Of a stretch of 64,000 nucleotides of DNA, positions 9,501 through 20,650 are shown one piece after another. Within the stretch, counting starts at the first letter, position 1, and the number at the start of each line of letters is the position of its first letter. Origin of the DNA: an uncultured Prevotellaceae bacterium (lineage in GTDB: Bacteria > Bacteroidota > Bacteroidia > Bacteroidales > Bacteroidaceae); assembly GCA_900318995.1 (NCBI GenBank), contig ONMR01000001.1, positions 124,001 to 188,000 on the forward strand, read 5' to 3'. Below the pieces are notes generated by a model. The model made no database searches. It saw nothing but the letters and a program-made list of their open reading frames with translations, and had not been told where the DNA came from. Made by a program: the position numbers and the translations under genes.

Positions 9501-9516
9501 ATCCTTTGTTTTGCAT
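6514..9516 (-). CDS. secDF: Protein translocase subunit SecDF (fused)
   Basis: A 1000-residue fusion of SecD and SecF, the proton-driven accessory factor that pulls preproteins through SecYEG. The SecD half has an N-terminal TM helix, GLDLKGGMNVILEV at about residue 70, the P1 periplasmic region (GVAQPNIQELAGKQGRIMVELPG) and a TM bundle with GMAVDANVLIYERTKEE. The SecF half begins with SIDFTGGRNFVVQF at about 700 and carries SINDKVVIFDRIRE. Acidic residues at about 270-300 form a low-complexity insert. The fusion is normal in Bacteroidota. It is divergent from the beta-galactosidase gene, with a TATATTTG -7 element at 9573-9580, and ends in a hairpin terminator. Confidence 0.97.
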   Translation of the reverse strand: MQNKGFVKIFAIALTLVCLFYLSFTFKTRSIENKAAQSQDEQAYLDSVMNKKVWLGIYSYKECREMQIGLGLDLKGGMNVILEVSIPDVVKALAGNTTDRVFTETMAAAKKRSISSQENFVDIFADEYARIAGPDAKLSTFFATSNLKEKINSQTPNAEIIAVLKEEVNAAVANSFNVLRTRIDRFGVAQPNIQELAGKQGRIMVELPGIKEPERVRKLLQGSANLEFWETYYTSEIQDVLTRIDSRMAQKYADENPEEVKAETPAAQNEAVNGNSDDDLASLINNDQTNEESKTTAEQREALRKSNPLLSRLLSSPYESQWVSGVAHYSDTAEINRIFNSPEAKAIMPRDLVFMWGVKPMEGSEQYFQLYNIKSDNKNGQPDLTGDVVIESKADFNDRGNPVVSMTMNAEGARKWAALTKQNVNRGIAIVLDGYVYSAPNVMGEIPNGRSEITGNFTVEDTQDLANVLKSGKMPAPAKIVQEDIVGPSLGQESIQKGFTSFIIAFIILMIYMCCIYGFIPGMIANGALLLNFFFTLGILTSFQAALTMSGIAGIVLTLGMAVDANVLIYERTKEELKGGKSVQSALADGYKNAFSAIFDSNFTSIITGIILFNFGTGPIRGFATTLIIGIICSFFTAVFLTRIVYEHFLGKGKLQNLTFTTALSKNLMQNTSVKFMEAAKTSFIIFGSAAIICIAFLATRGLSKSIDFTGGRNFVVQFEQPVEPEEVRDILQQAITEDNVQAIALGTDHKTIRISTNYRINEESENIDSEIEQFLFTSLKAAGKLSPDLTLARFIDRENRDGGSIISSQKVGPSIAEDITRGAIISVILALIAIFLYILIRFRNVAYSVGAIFALCFDTLIIIGMYSICWGWMPFSLEIDQTFIGAVLTAIGYSINDKVVIFDRIREFTGLYTKRGRKQLFDDALNTTLARTINTSVSTLIVLLAIFFLGGDSIRSFAFAMILGVVFGTCSSLFVAAPTAYLVMKKTKKEKEEAITAKA

Positions 9517-9572
9517 ACTGTTTTATTGTGTTATTAATTATTTGTGCACGTGTGCGTAAAATTTCAAGGGTG

Positions 9573-9580
9573 CAAATATA
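9573..9580 (-). promoter_or_regulatory. -7 element TATATTTG for secDF
   Basis: The minus-strand octamer matches TAnnTTTG, 56 nt upstream of the secDF ATG, in the 139-bp region shared with the divergent beta-galactosidase gene. Confidence 0.55.
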
Positions 9581-9637
9581 GGGATTTTTTCTGGTCTGCA
9601 ACCAATAGTAACTTCTTTTCTGACCACAAAAACATAA

Positions 9638-12841
<3,204 letters not shown>

Positions 12842-12842
12842 G

Positions 12843-13922
12843 TTACTGCAGCCTTAGTTTGCTGATTACGGGATAGTGGTCACTGTCCTTTTGGGTGTGG
12901 TCTATCCGGGTGTGCAGGGGGGTGATGTTGCTGCTGCAGAATATATGGTCTATGCGATAATAAAGTCCATGCTCGTGGTATGTGATGCCCTGTCCAAAGC
13001 CTGATTTGGCGTATGTATTATTCAGGAACCGGTTGAAAACCCGATAGGAATAGGAGAGCGGAGTATCATTGAAATCACCGCACACGATAGTGTACCTGGC
13101 TGTCTCTTTGCAGGCACGGTCTGCAATCATACGGGCTTGTACTGCCCTCTGTGAAGTGGATTCAAGAAGATTCTTGAGTACTTTCCTGGATGCCTTGTAG
13201 TGCGTGCTGTCGGTAGGGTTCTTAATGAACTGATGATATTCAGTAATCTCTTTCTCATTGAGCTTGTTGGACTGAAGATGGCAGTTATATACGGCAAGAG
13301 TGTCACTGCCAACAAGGATTTTCAGATACAGACAGCCGTTTTCGGAGTTCTCAAAATGTATACTCTCCTGACCGACAACAGGAAACCTTGAGAGATAGGC
13401 TATATTGGTTGAGCCTGAATAAATTCCGATATACGGGTATTCGGAATTGATTTTCCTGTCGTTTTTAGCCTTGTCTACAATTTCCCGGTTGGCTTCCTGC
13501 AGGAAAGCCATATCGGCACCAAGTTCCAGAATGTGGCCGAATAGGGGATTATCAAGCGTGTGAACATTGTTGTCATCTATTCCAAAGTTTTCGGTATTGT
13601 AAGAAATTATTGTAACATATGGTTCCTTTGCGTTACTTGACTTGAACATATGTAACGGGAAGTAGCGCAAGGTGGGAGCCAGGCAAAGAAGTATAGTGAC
13701 AAAGGGGACTGAAGCTCCTTTTTTCCATGTAAACAGCCATAGGATCAGGAATAGGAAATTCAGCAGAAACAGAAACGGGAATGCCAGCCCTGAAAGGGAT
13801 GCGAACGGCCATTTTCCGATAGGTGCCAGAACAGATCCGTAACAGCTGAATATCAGCAGCAGGGCTATCAGGATATTGACAGCCAGCAACGGATATGCCA
13901 ACAGTTTCCCTATGAGTTTCAT
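12843..13922 (-). CDS. Membrane-anchored endonuclease/exonuclease/phosphatase-fold protein
   Basis: 359 residues. Three hydrophobic segments (about 8-30, 37-62 and 66-85) precede a full EEP-fold domain: SYNTENFG near 105, FLQEANRE near 140, CGDFNDTPLS near 278, RIDHIFCS near 325 and the final SDHYPVIS. All expected metal-binding and catalytic residues (Asn, Glu, Asp-x-Asn, Asp-His) are visible. Substrate could be a nucleic acid, phospholipid or sugar phosphate; no closer assignment is possible. It overlaps the upstream rhomboid gene by 4 nt (ATGA), so the three genes 12843-15330 form a translationally coupled operon. Confidence 0.85.
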   Translation of the reverse strand: MKLIGKLLAYPLLAVNILIALLLIFSCYGSVLAPIGKWPFASLSGLAFPFLFLLNFLFLILWLFTWKKGASVPFVTILLCLAPTLRYFPLHMFKSSNAKEPYVTIISYNTENFGIDDNNVHTLDNPLFGHILELGADMAFLQEANREIVDKAKNDRKINSEYPYIGIYSGSTNIAYLSRFPVVGQESIHFENSENGCLYLKILVGSDTLAVYNCHLQSNKLNEKEITEYHQFIKNPTDSTHYKASRKVLKNLLESTSQRAVQARMIADRACKETARYTIVCGDFNDTPLSYSYRVFNRFLNNTYAKSGFGQGITYHEHGLYYRIDHIFCSSNITPLHTRIDHTQKDSDHYPVISKLRLQ

Positions 13923-14641
13923 GAACCCTTTTTTCTATGTATGATCTTGTCCAACCATACCGCTACCGTAGTGACAGGCGCAGTCAGGTCCTTACCCCGA
14001 CCGAGCATGTAATTGAATGCCCAACCTGTGAAAGCCGCTCCAAGATGGGCTGCATCGGTGGCGGGATTTACATGCGGCAACAGAGCCACGTCAATGATAG
14101 CCAGTGTGATTACTATGTATTTAAGACTGACGGCACCTATGAGCGGTATCTGCTCGGTGGCGTCGGGAGCCCGGAAAGCCAGAGCCGTACAGAATGCCAA
14201 AATACAGACTGAGCAGAGAGGTATGCTGTCTGTCCAGCCACGCTGCTGTAATGAGGGAAAAACCATGAATATTCCGGTAAACAGAAGCATGCCTGTCATA
14301 CCACCCAGTACGTACAGGCCGCGCAGAGCGTTGGATGTAAAGAATTTTAGAAATACACCTCCAAGCCAGTACAATACAAGCATATTAAACAGAAGATTCC
14401 ACAACCCCCAGCTTGAAAAGAGTGCTGTAACAGGGGCCCATGGCTTATGTGCAAGCATCACAGGGTTCCATGGATAGTTTAAAGCGGTATACGCAAGTCT
14501 GTCAGGACCAATCGAGAAAAGGGTAAATGTTATGTCAAGAAGCAAGGATAATGCAAAAACCCCAAAGTTTACGATTACCAGACGTGTCGTGACATCGCCT
14601 GTACGGAATTTCAGTTTCAGCTCATTCAGAAGATTCATCAC
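13919..14641 (-). CDS. Divergent rhomboid-family membrane protein, possibly inactive
   Basis: 240 residues with about six membrane segments. It has rhomboid hallmarks (NLLFNMLVLYWLGG, GLYVLGGMTGMLLF, AAHLGAAFTG with H199). The GxSG active-site loop is replaced by a segment PLCSVC around S144, and the oxyanion histidine of HxxxN is N82. Serine and histidine may therefore persist, but the usual glycine framework does not, which suggests a pseudoprotease or an altered protease. It is paired by an ATGA overlap with the canonical rhomboid upstream (14638-15330) and overlaps the downstream EEP gene in the same way. Confidence 0.75.
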   Translation of the reverse strand: MMNLLNELKLKFRTGDVTTRLVIVNFGVFALSLLLDITFTLFSIGPDRLAYTALNYPWNPVMLAHKPWAPVTALFSSWGLWNLLFNMLVLYWLGGVFLKFFTSNALRGLYVLGGMTGMLLFTGIFMVFPSLQQRGWTDSIPLCSVCILAFCTALAFRAPDATEQIPLIGAVSLKYIVITLAIIDVALLPHVNPATDAAHLGAAFTGWAFNYMLGRGKDLTAPVTTVAVWLDKIIHRKKGS

Positions 14642-15330
14642 CAGGTAAATTTTATGTGGTTGTCTTTACGTTCCCTATGCTTCCAGTAGAGCAGGATAAG
14701 GAACCCGGTGAGCATTCCTCCCAGATGTGCGAAATGGGCTACATTGTCGGCAGCACTGCCTCTGATGCCAAGTCCCAGTTCCAGAACCACATACCCTATA
14801 ACCAGCCATTTGGCTTTGATGGGTACCGGGATTGGTATTATGAACAACTGGTTGTCGGGGAACGTCATGCCATAGCCCAACAGGATACCGTAAACGGCTC
14901 CTGATGCACCTACTGTCAGGATCTGGTCAAGATATTGCATCATAGGTATTGTTATGCCGTTTCCTACTGCAACGACTTCATAATTGGAATAAACCAGCCA
15001 GTAATGGACATACTGGCAGATCTCCTGCATCAGTCCTGCGCCAATGCCGCAGAGCAGATAGAACAACAGGAATCTTTTAGAGCCCCATTGCTCCTCCATT
15101 ATGCGTCCGAACATCCAGACGGCAAACATGTTGAAGAATATATGCTGGAATCCTTCGTGCAGGAACTGGTATGTGACGAGTTGCCATATATGGAAACTGG
15201 GGGCCAGGAAGAAATGAAGCCCCAGCAGTTTATGCAGGTCTATTCCGTATTTGGCCATCGCCAAAGTACCCATCCAGCAGAGAACGTTGATAATGAGCAG
15301 ATTTTTGGTTATGGGTGGTAGTTTGTTCAT
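14638..15330 (-). CDS. Rhomboid intramembrane serine protease
   Basis: A 230-residue, six-helix rhomboid that cleaves membrane proteins within the bilayer. It has the HxxxN motif FQHIFFNMF (H63, N67), catalytic Ser143 in GASGAVYG, and catalytic His202 in AHLGGMLTG. It is first gene of a coupled operon with a degenerate rhomboid and an EEP-fold protein. Natural substrates are unknown. Confidence 0.92.
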   Translation of the reverse strand: MNKLPPITKNLLIINVLCWMGTLAMAKYGIDLHKLLGLHFFLAPSFHIWQLVTYQFLHEGFQHIFFNMFAVWMFGRIMEEQWGSKRFLLFYLLCGIGAGLMQEICQYVHYWLVYSNYEVVAVGNGITIPMMQYLDQILTVGASGAVYGILLGYGMTFPDNQLFIIPIPVPIKAKWLVIGYVVLELGLGIRGSAADNVAHFAHLGGMLTGFLILLYWKHRERKDNHIKFTW

Positions 15331-15380
15331 AATCTAATCATAATCTATATCATGGGCCACAAAAGTAGCCATTTTTTCAG

Positions 15381-15388
15381 TAACTTTG
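15381..15388 (+). promoter_or_regulatory. -7 element TAACTTTG for argS
   Basis: Exact TAnnTTTG match, 19 nt before the argS ATG, in the 77-bp gap from the divergent rhomboid operon. Confidence 0.55.
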
Positions 15389-15407
15389 CGGACGTTAAAT
15401 CAAATAT

Positions 15408-17237
15408 ATGAAAATAGAAACATTGATAGCTGAAAAGACCGTAATTGCCGTCAAGGAACTATACGGTCAGGAGATTGATCCCGTTACTGTACAGGTCCAG
15501 AAGACCAAACGTGAGTTTGAGGGACATCTTACAATAGTTGTATTCCCGTTTCTTAAAGTGTCCCGTAAAGGACCGGAACAGACTGCGGTGGAGATAGGGA
15601 CCTGGCTCCGGGAAAATGTCGAGGAGGTGAGTTCGTTCAATGTGATAAAGGGATTTCTCAACCTTGTGATATCTGCTTCGGTATGGGTAGATATGCTGAA
15701 CGGCATAAATTCCGAAGAAAACTACGGTTTCCGTAAGCCCGGCGATAAGTCTCCTTTGGTTATGATAGAGTATTCATCCCCCAATACCAACAAACCGCTT
15801 CATCTCGGGCATGTGCGCAACAACCTTCTTGGCGGTGCACTATCCAACATAATGGCTGCCAATGGTTACAAAGTAGTCAAGACGAACATAGTGAATGACC
15901 GTGGAATCCATATCTGCAAGTCAATGCTGGCATGGCTCAAGTGGGGAAACGGTGCCACACCTGAATCAACCGGTAAAAAGGGCGATCATCTTATCGGAGA
16001 TTACTATGTGGAGTTCGATAAGCATTTCCGCGCCGAGGTCAAGAGCCTGCTGCCCGCCAATTACGCTGAACTTGACGAGAAGGCTCAGGAGGAGGCCAAG
16101 GCCAAGGCCGAGAAGGAGTCACCCCTGATGCAGGAGGCACACGCCATGCTGGTCAAGTGGGAGGCCGGAGACCCCGAGGTCCGTGCACTCTGGGAGCGTA
16201 TGAACAGTTGGGTTTATGCAGGGTTCGATGAGACTTACCGCCGTCTTGGCGTAAGCTTTGACAAGATATACTACGAGTCACAGACCTACCTGGAGGGTAA
16301 GAAAACCGTGATGGAGGGTCTTGAGAAGGGCCTGTTCTTCCGCAAGGAGGACGGATCCGTGTGGGCCGACCTGGCAGAGAACGGTCTGGACCAGAAACTG
16401 CTGCTGCGCAGTGACGGCACATCGGTCTACATGACACAGGATATAGGTACCGCACAGCTGCGTTTTAAGGATTACCCCATTGACCGCATGATTTACGTTG
16501 TGGGCAATGAGCAGAACTACCATTTCCAGGTGCTCTCCATACTGCTTGACCGTCTGGGATTCAAGTGGGGCAAGGACCTGGTACATTTCTCTTACGGAAT
16601 GGTTGAGCTGCCCGAGGGCAAGATGAAGAGCCGTGAGGGAACGGTAGTCGATGCCGATGACCTGATGGACGAGATGATTGAAACCGCACGCGCCACATCG
16701 GCCGAGCTTGGCAAGCTGGACGGCCTGACCAGGGAGGAGCAGGACGAGATTATGCGTATTGTGGGCATGGGTGCACTCAAGTACTTCATCCTTAAGGTCG
16801 ATGCACGCAAGAACATGACTTTCAATCCCAAGGAATCAATCGATTTCAACGGCAACACCGGTCCGTTCATCCAATATACCTACGCCCGTATCCGTTCCAT
16901 CATGCGCAAGGCTGCCGAGGAGGGCATCAGACTGGATGGCAGGATTTATGCAGATGACAAATCCCAGATATCCGAGAAGGAGATAGGTCTTATACAACTT
17001 CTCAACGGATTCAGGGAGGTGGTCCGTCAGGCGGCTGATGACTATAACCCGTCAGTCATTGCCAATTACTGCTATGACCTGGCCAAGGAGTTCAACCAGT
17101 TCTATCATGATTTCAGCATAATGCACGAGCCTAGCCGTGAACTTAAGATGTTCCGTCTGGTTCTGGCTCAGAATGTTGGCAAGATCATCAGACTTGGTAT
17201 GGGGTTGCTGGGTATTGAGGTTCCGGAACGAATGTAA
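15408..17237 (+). CDS. argS: Arginyl-tRNA synthetase
   Basis: A 609-residue class I aminoacyl-tRNA synthetase that charges tRNA-Arg. It has the N-terminal Add-1 domain (about 1-100), the HIGH motif as HLGH (132-135, within PNTNKPLHLGHVRNN), a KMSKS-like loop GKMKSREGTVV near 403, and the anticodon-binding DALR domain (about 480-609, ending GLLGIEVPERM). Length is typical. RNase H starts 2 nt after the stop, so the genes are probably cotranscribed. Confidence 0.97.
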   Translation: MKIETLIAEKTVIAVKELYGQEIDPVTVQVQKTKREFEGHLTIVVFPFLKVSRKGPEQTAVEIGTWLRENVEEVSSFNVIKGFLNLVISASVWVDMLNGINSEENYGFRKPGDKSPLVMIEYSSPNTNKPLHLGHVRNNLLGGALSNIMAANGYKVVKTNIVNDRGIHICKSMLAWLKWGNGATPESTGKKGDHLIGDYYVEFDKHFRAEVKSLLPANYAELDEKAQEEAKAKAEKESPLMQEAHAMLVKWEAGDPEVRALWERMNSWVYAGFDETYRRLGVSFDKIYYESQTYLEGKKTVMEGLEKGLFFRKEDGSVWADLAENGLDQKLLLRSDGTSVYMTQDIGTAQLRFKDYPIDRMIYVVGNEQNYHFQVLSILLDRLGFKWGKDLVHFSYGMVELPEGKMKSREGTVVDADDLMDEMIETARATSAELGKLDGLTREEQDEIMRIVGMGALKYFILKVDARKNMTFNPKESIDFNGNTGPFIQYTYARIRSIMRKAAEEGIRLDGRIYADDKSQISEKEIGLIQLLNGFREVVRQAADDYNPSVIANYCYDLAKEFNQFYHDFSIMHEPSRELKMFRLVLAQNVGKIIRLGMGLLGIEVPERM

Positions 17238-17239
17238 CA

Positions 17240-17872
17240 ATGGCACAGAAATTCTACGTTGTCTGGATTGGGCTGAATCCGGGGGTGTATGACTCCTGGG
17301 AGGCCTGCCGACAGCAGGTGGAAGGCTGGAAAGGTGCCGTTTACAAAGGCTTTGCAACACGGGAGGAGGCCGAAGAGGCCATCAATCAGCCCCCGGAGAA
17401 TTACATAGAAAAAAAAGCCCCTGAGCATAAGGGAGGCCGGAAGAAACAGCCAAAACCTCTGCCTCCCGAGGTTATACGTCAGGCGCTTGCAGTGGATGCC
17501 GCCTGCAGCGGGAATCCCGGACAGATGGAGTATCGTGCCGTATATCTGGGCGATATGGAGGAAAAATTCCATTTCGGACCGATGCTGGGGACAAATAACA
17601 TCGGCGAGTTTCTGGCCATTGTACATGCCCTGGCGCTTTACAAGAGCCGTGGGCTGGATTGGCCTCTCTACAGCGACAGCCGTAATGCCATCCTGTGGGT
17701 CAAGGCCGGAAAATGCCGGACCAAACTGGAGCGCACAGCCGGGACAGAAGCCGTATTTGAAAGGATAGAGAGTGCCGAGCGGTGGCTCAAGGAGAACAGT
17801 TTCAGAAATCCTATCCTGAAATGGGAGACTGACAAATGGGGTGAAATCCCTGCTGATTTCGGTAGGAAATGA
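17240..17872 (+). CDS. Ribonuclease H with N-terminal RNase H1_N/viroplasmin domain
   Basis: 210 residues. The N-terminal RNA/DNA-hybrid-binding module is about 4-47 (FYVVWIGLNPGVYDSW). A basic linker with KKAPEHKGGRKKQPK follows, and the RNase HI fold spans about 78-205: VDAACSGNPG, NNIGEFLAIVHAL, YSDSRNAILWV and a C-terminal ETDKWGE. These supply the acidic metal-binding residues. It removes RNA from RNA-DNA hybrids. It lies between argS (2-nt gap) and the LtaS-like gene (4-nt ATGA overlap). Confidence 0.9.
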   Translation: MAQKFYVVWIGLNPGVYDSWEACRQQVEGWKGAVYKGFATREEAEEAINQPPENYIEKKAPEHKGGRKKQPKPLPPEVIRQALAVDAACSGNPGQMEYRAVYLGDMEEKFHFGPMLGTNNIGEFLAIVHALALYKSRGLDWPLYSDSRNAILWVKAGKCRTKLERTAGTEAVFERIESAERWLKENSFRNPILKWETDKWGEIPADFGRK

Positions 17873-19728
17873 GAGTATTCAAGGATAAGTCAAGTCTGCA
17901 AAGGAGCCGTTTGTTCATGCTGCTCCGGCACTATGTTGTCCTGGTGCTTGTCTTCATGGCCGAAAAGCCCCTGTTTATGCTTTATGCAGACGGCCTGCAG
18001 CGTCATTACAGCATAAGGGACTGGATAATGGTCGTGTGGCACGGTCTGCCCATCGATCTGTCGGTTGCCGGATATCTCCTGCTGCTGCCTTTAGTCATAG
18101 TCATCATAGGAATATGGCTGGATTCATTTCCGGTCAAGAGGGTGATTCAGGTCTATGATGCCATATCGGCTCTGGTCCTGTCATCTGTCTTCATTGCAGA
18201 TACCGTTCTCTATCCCTTCTGGGGATTCAAACTGGATGCATCGGTCCTATTCTATCTGAAGACCCCCAAGGAGGCCGTGGCCAGCGTTTCCCCGTGGATG
18301 GTCGTATTGGGAATAGTTGTGATACTGCTTTGGGCAATGTGTATATACGTGTTGCTGATACGCTCGCTTAAACCGGTATCCGTGCCTTTCAACAAGGTCC
18401 TGATGCGGGTTCCGATAACACTGTTCAATCTGGTCCTGCTTGCTCCGCTTTTTCTGGCTATACGCGGCGGAATGAGCGAATCCACCATGAATGTGGGACG
18501 CGCCTATTTTTCATCAGACCAGTTCCTGAATCATTCTGCGGTCAACCCGGGGTTCAGCCTTTTGAGTTCTTTGAGCAAGACAACCCGTTTTGACGAAATG
18601 TACAATTATCTGGACGAGAATCGCAGGGCGGAACTGTTAGAAGGTTTATACAGAACAACTGATGAGGATACGGAGATCCTGCTCAATACGGATAGGCCGA
18701 ATATCCTGATGGTAGTCCTGGAGAGCTTCGGCGGGGACTTTGTGCATGCAATAAGCGGTCGTGAAGATGTCTCACCCCGTCTGGACAGCCTTATAGGGGA
18801 GGGAGTCTTTTTCAGCAACTGTTATGCAGGCAGTTTCCGTACGGACAGGGGCCTGATATGCATCATGAACGGACATCCCGGATTGCCCAAGACATCAATC
18901 ATGAAGCTGCCGACCAAGAGTGCAGCCCTGCCGTCATTGCCGGCCAGCCTGTCTGAGGCAGGATACGAAACTTACTTCATGTATGGCGGAGACATTAATT
19001 TTACCAATATGAAGAGCTGGCTGTTTGGAACGGGGTTCAGGAATATCGTAGCCGACACCGGTTTCACTCTTGCCCAGCGTCACTCCAACGCCTGGGGCGT
19101 GAATGATGACATAACTTTTGACCGACTGCTTAAAGACCTGAGGGAACGGACTGATTCACTCTGGTTTACCGGATTCCTGAGTCTGAGCAGCCATGAGCCT
19201 TTCGATGTTCCTTATCATCGTCTGCCGGACAAAGTAGACAATGCTTTCGCTTACACGGACAGTTGCCTTGGCGATTTTGTGGATTCGCTCAAGCAGACTC
19301 CGGTTTGGGATAATCTTCTGATGGTGATATTGCCTGACCACGGGTTCCGTTACACCAGGAACGGTCTTTCCAGTGATCCTCATGTACATCATATCCCGAT
19401 ACTCTGGATTGGAGGTGCCGTAAGGGAACCAAAGGTTATTGACCGGTTGATTGGCCAGACGGATTTGGCCGCTACCTTACTTGGGCAGTTGGGAATCGGT
19501 CACAGTGAATATCTGTTCAGCAGGAATGTGCTCTCAGGCTCATACTCCTATCCGTTCTCATTCTACACTTACAATAACGGACTATGTTTCATAGACAGCA
19601 CGGGCGTGACTCTCTATGACGACGATGCATCGGAGTGTCTGATTAATGATTCTGATGGCTCGGAGATTCGTCTGGATAGGGGTAAGGCTATCCTGCAGAC
19701 CCTTTATGATGACCTTGAAGAGCGCTGA
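17869..19728 (+). CDS. LtaS-like sulfatase/alkaline-phosphatase-superfamily membrane enzyme
   Basis: 619 residues: five N-terminal membrane segments (to about residue 200) and an extracytoplasmic catalytic domain. Nucleophile candidate T325 lies in GSFRTDRGLICI. Metal ligands are visible in VLESFGGDF and LPDHGFRYT, with a SSHEPFDVP segment. The family contains lipoteichoic acid synthase and phosphoglycerol or phosphoethanolamine transferases. In a diderm without teichoic acid the likely job is transferring a phospholipid head group to an envelope glycan, or hydrolysis; that is inference. The start overlaps the RNase H stop. Its 3' end overlaps the convergent acyltransferase gene by 25 nt. Confidence 0.88.
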   Translation: MRVFKDKSSLQRSRLFMLLRHYVVLVLVFMAEKPLFMLYADGLQRHYSIRDWIMVVWHGLPIDLSVAGYLLLLPLVIVIIGIWLDSFPVKRVIQVYDAISALVLSSVFIADTVLYPFWGFKLDASVLFYLKTPKEAVASVSPWMVVLGIVVILLWAMCIYVLLIRSLKPVSVPFNKVLMRVPITLFNLVLLAPLFLAIRGGMSESTMNVGRAYFSSDQFLNHSAVNPGFSLLSSLSKTTRFDEMYNYLDENRRAELLEGLYRTTDEDTEILLNTDRPNILMVVLESFGGDFVHAISGREDVSPRLDSLIGEGVFFSNCYAGSFRTDRGLICIMNGHPGLPKTSIMKLPTKSAALPSLPASLSEAGYETYFMYGGDINFTNMKSWLFGTGFRNIVADTGFTLAQRHSNAWGVNDDITFDRLLKDLRERTDSLWFTGFLSLSSHEPFDVPYHRLPDKVDNAFAYTDSCLGDFVDSLKQTPVWDNLLMVILPDHGFRYTRNGLSSDPHVHHIPILWIGGAVREPKVIDRLIGQTDLAATLLGQLGIGHSEYLFSRNVLSGSYSYPFSFYTYNNGLCFIDSTGVTLYDDDASECLINDSDGSEIRLDRGKAILQTLYDDLEER

Positions 19729-20648
19729 TTAGGGTGCTTGGCCAGCCATCTCTGATAACCTTCCCAGTCACGCTTCCAACGGTTGTGGGTCCAAAGCCAG
19801 AGCTCAGGGCATTCGCGTATATTATCCTCAAGCAGACGCATGTACTTTTCGGTAACCTCAAAATCAGGCAGGTCTGCGGTATGCTCATACATAAGCTGCA
19901 TATCACAACGGTAATGGCCTCTTCTTATACGGCTCACATGGACGAACCATACTGCCGTATCCAGTTTCCTTGACAGGCGTTCGGCTCCGGTAAATACAGG
20001 CGTCTTGCGGTGCATGAATTCCGTCCAGTAGTGTATGTTCCACCACAAGGGGACCTGATCGGCTATCATACCTATCAGGAATATCTTTCCGTCCCGCCGG
20101 TACTCCAGCAAACGGCGTAACACATGCTCCATGGGTATGCTCTCTGTCCCGAATTTGCTGCGGAGCCTGTACATGAAAAGTTCCATGGTATCATTCTCAA
20201 GCTTGTGGTAGACCTGGCATCCCTGGAGATTCTCTATATCCTCAAAGTTGTAAACCAAAGAAGGAGTCCATTCCCAGTTGCCCATATGTCCCATATAGCA
20301 GATGATTGACTGCCCGTGCCTCATAATCCCGGCTGCTTTCTCGTAACCGGTCCAGACCAGGTGGCGCTCAATCCAGCGTCTGCTGGCCGATACGGTCTTG
20401 AGACTCTCCATGAGCTGGCAGGCAAACTGGTAGTAGAAACGTCGTTCGGTGCGGCGCAGCCATTTGCGGTCCCTGTCCGGGAATGAGAGGGCCAGATTCT
20501 TCTGCACGATTGATTTGCGGTATCTTAGCGGAGGGCAGATGAACATGACGAGCCATGCTATGTCAGAGAACAGATAGAGTACCGGCATGGGCAGGAGTGA
20601 TATTACCCAGACGATAGCATACAGAACTGTTGACAGGATTTTTGCCAT
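19704..20648 (-). CDS. Lipid A biosynthesis (LpxL/HtrB-type) acyltransferase
   Basis: A 314-residue inner-membrane acyltransferase. It has an N-terminal membrane anchor (MAKILSTVLYAIVWVISLLP), an HX4D/E-type catalytic motif in HMGNWEW and a conserved RKTPVFTGAERL segment. It would add secondary acyl chains to lipid A precursors, or acylate other lipids. I use the ATG at 20646-20648 (MAKILS), 2 nt after the PAP2 stop; the longer frame to 20696 begins inside the PAP2 gene. Last gene of a three-gene envelope operon. Confidence 0.88.
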   Translation of the reverse strand: MAKILSTVLYAIVWVISLLPMPVLYLFSDIAWLVMFICPPLRYRKSIVQKNLALSFPDRDRKWLRRTERRFYYQFACQLMESLKTVSASRRWIERHLVWTGYEKAAGIMRHGQSIICYMGHMGNWEWTPSLVYNFEDIENLQGCQVYHKLENDTMELFMYRLRSKFGTESIPMEHVLRRLLEYRRDGKIFLIGMIADQVPLWWNIHYWTEFMHRKTPVFTGAERLSRKLDTAVWFVHVSRIRRGHYRCDMQLMYEHTADLPDFEVTEKYMRLLEDNIRECPELWLWTHNRWKRDWEGYQRWLAKHPNQRSSRSS

Positions 20649-20650
20649 AA

